A DNA stretch of 64,000 nucleotides from Vibrio atypicus. Its GTDB lineage: Bacteria > Pseudomonadota > Gammaproteobacteria > Enterobacterales > Vibrionaceae. Shown piece by piece: positions 61,054 through 64,000 of this stretch. Made by a program: the position numbers and the translations under genes. The notes below the pieces were generated by a model. It saw only the letters and a program-made list of their open reading frames with translations, had not been told where the DNA came from and made no database searches. The DNA is taken from contig NZ_BLID01000009.1 in NCBI RefSeq assembly GCF_009811315.1, positions 1 through 64,000 of the forward strand. Direction: 5' to 3'. The first letter of the stretch is position 1, and each line of letters starts with the position of its first letter.

Positions 61054-61893
61054 TTACAGGAAGGAACTTATTGTATTTCGACATGGGTTTAAAGACTGCG
61101 TAATTGACTGGTAAGTCATAGGTGTAACACTGACTAACTTTTTAAACTCTCGTTGGAAATGGGCTTGGTCACTAAAACCTAAATCGAATGCTAGATCTGA
61201 AAGCAGTAATTGGTTGTTGTGGCTGATCTCGTATACCGCTGATTGGCATCGGATTGCGCGACTGAATGCTTTCGGCGTTAAACCAATGTCGTTACGAAAG
61301 GTACGTTGTAATGTTCTGGCGGAATAGTTGGTGTCATTAACTAAATCTTGTATTTGGATATTTCCCCGAGCATGAGTAATTCGAGTGATCACTTCCATTG
61401 TTAAGTGAGAGCATGAGCGACTATCAAATTGACTAACAAATTCATTCACTGCTTGCGCTTTACTCAAAAAATCATTTGTACCGCTAACTTGCTCAAGTAT
61501 TCGGTCAGCTTCATAAACTAAATCAGCTAAATTCAGTCGGTTTGAAATTACTTCTTCAACATCAAGGTTGAGCAAATCAGGTATAACACCTGGTCTAAAG
61601 CGAACTCCGAAATAACTGTGTCCTTGTTTAAAGTCAGCCTTTATTGCTTCTAGGGGAGTGCCACAGACGTACGCCTTGGGGTTATCAGAATTACAATCAA
61701 ACAGCAGATCTATGCATCCGTCCGGTATAGCAATAGAGGAGTTTGTACAATCATTGGCGTCAAACGAGTAGAAATGCGAAGTAAAAGCACTCTCAGGTGT
61801 GAGTAGCGAATTGAAACGCTTTGCTCCTAACACAAACCAGGGCTGAACTGAGTGTAAGGTGGCTATTTTAAACTCAAGATTTGCGTCAGACAT
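61054..61893 (-). CDS. AraC-family transcriptional regulator
   Basis: 279 residues. An N-terminal domain of the DUF6597 type (FGVRFRPGVIPDLLN) and a C-terminal AraC helix-turn-helix pair (about 165-265; NIQIQDLVNDTNYSARTLQR and DLAFDLGFSDQAHFQREFKK). It is divergent from the amine-catabolism-like cluster, with direct repeats in the 243-base gap, so it probably regulates that cluster. Inference from position. Confidence 0.88.
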   Translation of the reverse strand: MSDANLEFKIATLHSVQPWFVLGAKRFNSLLTPESAFTSHFYSFDANDCTNSSIAIPDGCIDLLFDCNSDNPKAYVCGTPLEAIKADFKQGHSYFGVRFRPGVIPDLLNLDVEEVISNRLNLADLVYEADRILEQVSGTNDFLSKAQAVNEFVSQFDSRSCSHLTMEVITRITHARGNIQIQDLVNDTNYSARTLQRTFRNDIGLTPKAFSRAIRCQSAVYEISHNNQLLLSDLAFDLGFSDQAHFQREFKKLVSVTPMTYQSITQSLNPCRNTISSFL

Positions 61894-61934
61894 ACGGTTT
61901 ACTCGCGATACAACAAAGTATCAAAATCCCACCT

Positions 61935-61975
61935 TGTTAATTGAATGTAAATTTATATTGTTAATATGTTAATTG
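61935..61975. promoter_or_regulatory. Direct repeats TGTTAATTG in the divergent region
   Basis: TGTTAATTG occurs at 61935-61943 and 61967-61975, 32 bases apart (three helical turns), with a shorter TGTTAAT at 61959-61965. Direct repeats one or more turns apart are what AraC-family dimers bind. Confidence 0.45.
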
Positions 61976-62136
61976 GTTTTGTGATCTGCGTATTGATGTG
62001 TGTCGCAAAAATTCAATATCGAAGCCTACCTTCTCTCTAATATCGGTGTTAACAGATAAATCACTCAGAGGCGTAGACGCATTGAAATCGTTTATTCGCC
62101 TCTTACTGAGACTTATACAGGGAAGCAGGAATACGT

Positions 62137-63273
62137 ATGTTTAATACCAAAATCGATTTCATCTACTTATCAGAACCAGACATGATTAAAGCTGGCGTGA
62201 CAGACATGGTTGCATGTGTGGACACGATGGAAGAGATGTTCGCGCTGTTGCACCACGGTGACTACCGCATGGCAGGTCCAAATAATGATTCACATGGCGC
62301 GATGATAACGTTTCCTGAACAATCGCCCATTCCTACGATGCCAAAACCAACTGCAGATCGTCGACTGATGGCAATGCCAGCTTATCTAGGTGGTGATTTT
62401 GGAACATGCGGCGTCAAATGGTATGGCTCCAACATTGCCAACCGAGAGAAAGATCTTCCGCGTTCAATTTTGATGTTCATTCTCAATGACATTGAAACCA
62501 GTGCGCCCCTTGCGGTTATGTCAGCAAATCTACTATCAGCGTACCGCACGGGCGCAATTCCGGGAGTAGGGGCAAGATATCTTGCGCGTAAAGACGCCAA
62601 AGTGATTGGTCTTCTTGGCCCTGGAGTGATGGGGAAAACTTCAGTTTCGGCGTTTATGGCGGCATGTCCCAAGATAGATACGCTGAAAATCAAAGGCCGT
62701 GGTAAGAAAAGCTTAGACAGTTTTTTAAGTTGGGTTTCGGTGACATTTCCACAAATCACAAATGTGGAAGTCGTGGATAGCGTAGAAGACGTTGTTCGTG
62801 GCTCAGACATTGTTACTTACTGCAATTCAGGTGAAACAGGTGATCCAAGTCTTTATCCAGAAGTGAAGCGAGAGTGGGTAAAACCAGGTGCGTTTTTGGC
62901 AATGCCGGCAAGTTGTCGTTTGGATGAAGGAATGGAACAGAGCGATGTACGAAAAGTCCTCGACAATACTGGTCTTTATCAAGCGTGGTATGAAGAAGTT
63001 CCTAAGCCTGCTCACAATATTATTCCACTCGTTGGCGTTCGCTTCATGGACATGATCGAAGAAGAAAAATTGACGATTAATGATCTCGAGGATCTAGGTG
63101 CAATTGTCGCGGGGGAATCACCTAAACGTCGTAATGAAGAGGAAATTATCATTCTCTCGGTCGGCGGAATGCCAGTAGAAGACGTTGCATGGGCAACCAA
63201 GATATATCGCAATGCAATAGAGAGAGGCATTGGTGTTGATCTTAATCTTTGGAGTCAACCAGAGCTCAAATAA
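62137..63273 (+). CDS. Ornithine cyclodeaminase/mu-crystallin family protein (tyramine oxidase subunit B-like)
   Basis: 378 residues. The family's NAD-binding part is VIGLLGPGVMGKTS and nearby. Conserved SILMFILNDIETSAPLAVMSA and SAYRTGAIPGVGARYLA precede it. Proteins of this type in Vibrio are annotated as tyramine oxidase subunit B, but the exact reaction is not certain; the fold fits an NAD-dependent imine reductase/deaminase. The start has a GGAAGCAGGAA-type upstream stretch. A Rid protein and an FAD oxidoreductase follow in the same direction. Confidence 0.8.
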   Translation: MFNTKIDFIYLSEPDMIKAGVTDMVACVDTMEEMFALLHHGDYRMAGPNNDSHGAMITFPEQSPIPTMPKPTADRRLMAMPAYLGGDFGTCGVKWYGSNIANREKDLPRSILMFILNDIETSAPLAVMSANLLSAYRTGAIPGVGARYLARKDAKVIGLLGPGVMGKTSVSAFMAACPKIDTLKIKGRGKKSLDSFLSWVSVTFPQITNVEVVDSVEDVVRGSDIVTYCNSGETGDPSLYPEVKREWVKPGAFLAMPASCRLDEGMEQSDVRKVLDNTGLYQAWYEEVPKPAHNIIPLVGVRFMDMIEEEKLTINDLEDLGAIVAGESPKRRNEEEIIILSVGGMPVEDVAWATKIYRNAIERGIGVDLNLWSQPELK

Positions 63274-63316
63274 CAACGCAGATCATTAGGTTATTCATTT
63301 TAGAAAGGAAATCTCC

Positions 63317-63739
63317 ATGACTCGTATCGTCAAGGTAAAGACCGGCTCAAAACTGGAAGAAGTCGCAAGTTATTCGCGTGTGGTTGCAGTAGACAACTGG
63401 ATTTTTGTTTCAAACACAGCTGGTCGGAATCCAGTTACAGGTGTCATGCCGGAAGATGCATTTGAGCAAACTGAGCAAGTGTTTGCCAATATTGAAGCTG
63501 CGTTAGCATCGGTAGACGCAAGTCTGAAAGATGTCATCAGCTCTAAAGTTTTTATTCAAAATCCAGATCTTGTACCGGCCGTGATGGAGTTAGTGGGTAG
63601 TAAGTATCGCGGTGTAAACCCAACCACAACGGTCACCTGTCCACCTTTGGGCTCTTCGATTTATCAAGTTGAGATTGAAGTTACGGCATATCGTGGCGCG
63701 TCACAGGCAGATGTTGAGGAAATCGTACTTTCAAGGTAG
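63317..63739 (+). CDS. Rid-family protein lacking the usual active-site arginine
   Basis: 140 residues with the YjgF/Rid fold. In RidA the motif near the end contains the arginine that binds the substrate carboxylate (PARTTVEV or PARSCVEV); here it reads NPTTTVTC, with Thr in that place. So the standard imine-deaminase function is unlikely and another Rid subfamily is indicated. It starts with AAGGAAA upstream, 43 bases after the preceding stop codon, and the FAD oxidoreductase gene follows. Association with an oxidase suggests handling of its imine product. Confidence 0.85.
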   Translation: MTRIVKVKTGSKLEEVASYSRVVAVDNWIFVSNTAGRNPVTGVMPEDAFEQTEQVFANIEAALASVDASLKDVISSKVFIQNPDLVPAVMELVGSKYRGVNPTTTVTCPPLGSSIYQVEIEVTAYRGASQADVEEIVLSR

Positions 63740-63782
63740 TGGCGCATTCGTTGCCCATATTGAATTGAGCGAGAGGTTTAAC

Positions 63783-64000
63783 ATGACAAAAAATATCATT
63801 CGGCTTGAAACAGAAAACACGTTACCTAAATCCACAGGTGTGGTGATTATTGGCGCAGGTATTGTCGGTGCCAGTACGGCGCTGACCCTAGCAGAAAACA
63901 ACGTCCCTGTGATTTTGATTGAGAAAGGGTATGTAGCGGGTGAACAGTCATCAAGAAACCTTGGTTGGATTCGCAAAACCAGTCGACATAAAGAAGACGT
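63783..64000 (+). CDS. FAD-dependent oxidoreductase (DAO family), 5' part only
   Basis: 72 complete codons are visible before the window ends. The dinucleotide-binding motif VVIIGAGIVGASTALTLAE and the following LIEKGYVAGEQSSRN are typical of amine/amino-acid oxidases of the DAO family. GAGAGG precedes the ATG. As the third gene of the cluster it may oxidise the amine whose imine is then handled by the Rid and cyclodeaminase-like proteins. Substrate not known. Confidence 0.85.
   Translation, partial: MTKNIIRLETENTLPKSTGVVIIGAGIVGASTALTLAENNVPVILIEKGYVAGEQSSRNLGWIRKTSRHKED

Noticed and set aside
63731..63976. 81-codon minus-strand frame near the right edge
   Set aside because: It lies opposite the clear start of an FAD oxidoreductase with a ribosome binding site and dinucleotide-binding motif.

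Overview
The window looks like a piece of chromosome 1 of a marine Vibrio. It carries the norspermidine pathway (diaminobutyrate aminotransferase/decarboxylase fusion, carboxynorspermidine dehydrogenase, NspC), a TonB2-type energy cluster with TtpC, the long 367-residue form of PurC, a GlyGly-CTERM trypsin-like protease, and several c-di-GMP enzymes. Base composition is moderate and gene packing is typical of a core chromosome. No rRNA, tRNA, insertion sequence, prophage or CRISPR array was seen. Species cannot be fixed from the sequence alone.

Layout. 1-5 kb: the 3' end of a giant type I-secreted adhesin made of near-identical 120-residue cadherin-like repeats. 5.5-11 kb: norspermidine biosynthesis. 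11-17.6 kb: envelope proteins (Calx-beta/DUF1566 lipoprotein pair, small beta-barrel, DUF3943 protein), GcvR and a CinA-like protein. 17.6-25.6 kb: nrdA-nrdB-yfaE with NrdR and DnaA sites, ubiG and gyrA. 25.7-31.6 kb: a small membrane protein, an amino-acid-type chemoreceptor, and the glycyl-radical enzyme pair yjjI-yjjW with a LysR regulator. 31.7-37.5 kb: EF-hand protein, purC (PurR box), sulA (LexA box), glycerophosphodiesterase, EamA transporter, an odd lactate/malate-type dehydrogenase, and lipocalin Blc. 37.7-42.6 kb: six-gene TonB2 operon. 43-48 kb: CitA/DcuS-type two-component system, an orphan solute-binding protein, a DUF2726 protein and a diguanylate cyclase. 48.6-53.5 kb: nirB-nirD-nirC-cobA for nitrite assimilation/detoxification, with a promoter laid out like that of E. 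coli nirB. 53.6-61.9 kb: NYN protein, DUF2986 protein, lipoprotein plus VesB-like protease, a binding-protein/GGDEF-EAL signalling pair, a small outer-membrane barrel and an AraC regulator. 62.1-64 kb: start of an amine-catabolism-like cluster (ornithine cyclodeaminase family, Rid family, FAD oxidoreductase) cut by the window end.

How it fits together. Several parts bear on the surface/biofilm lifestyle: the adhesin, norspermidine synthesis, two c-di-GMP enzymes, and a binding-protein plus GGDEF-EAL pair organised like the norspermidine sensor NspS/MbaA. The nir genes and cobA form a functional set because SUMT (CobA) makes the precursor of the siroheme that NirB needs. The most unusual points are the putative ligand-binding domain inserted in a split cadherin-like fold of the adhesin, the PhnD-like/GGDEF-EAL module, the dehydrogenase with an isoleucine at the substrate-specificity position, the Rid protein without its usual arginine, and unexplained palindromes or hairpins in the yjjI and nirB upstream regions.
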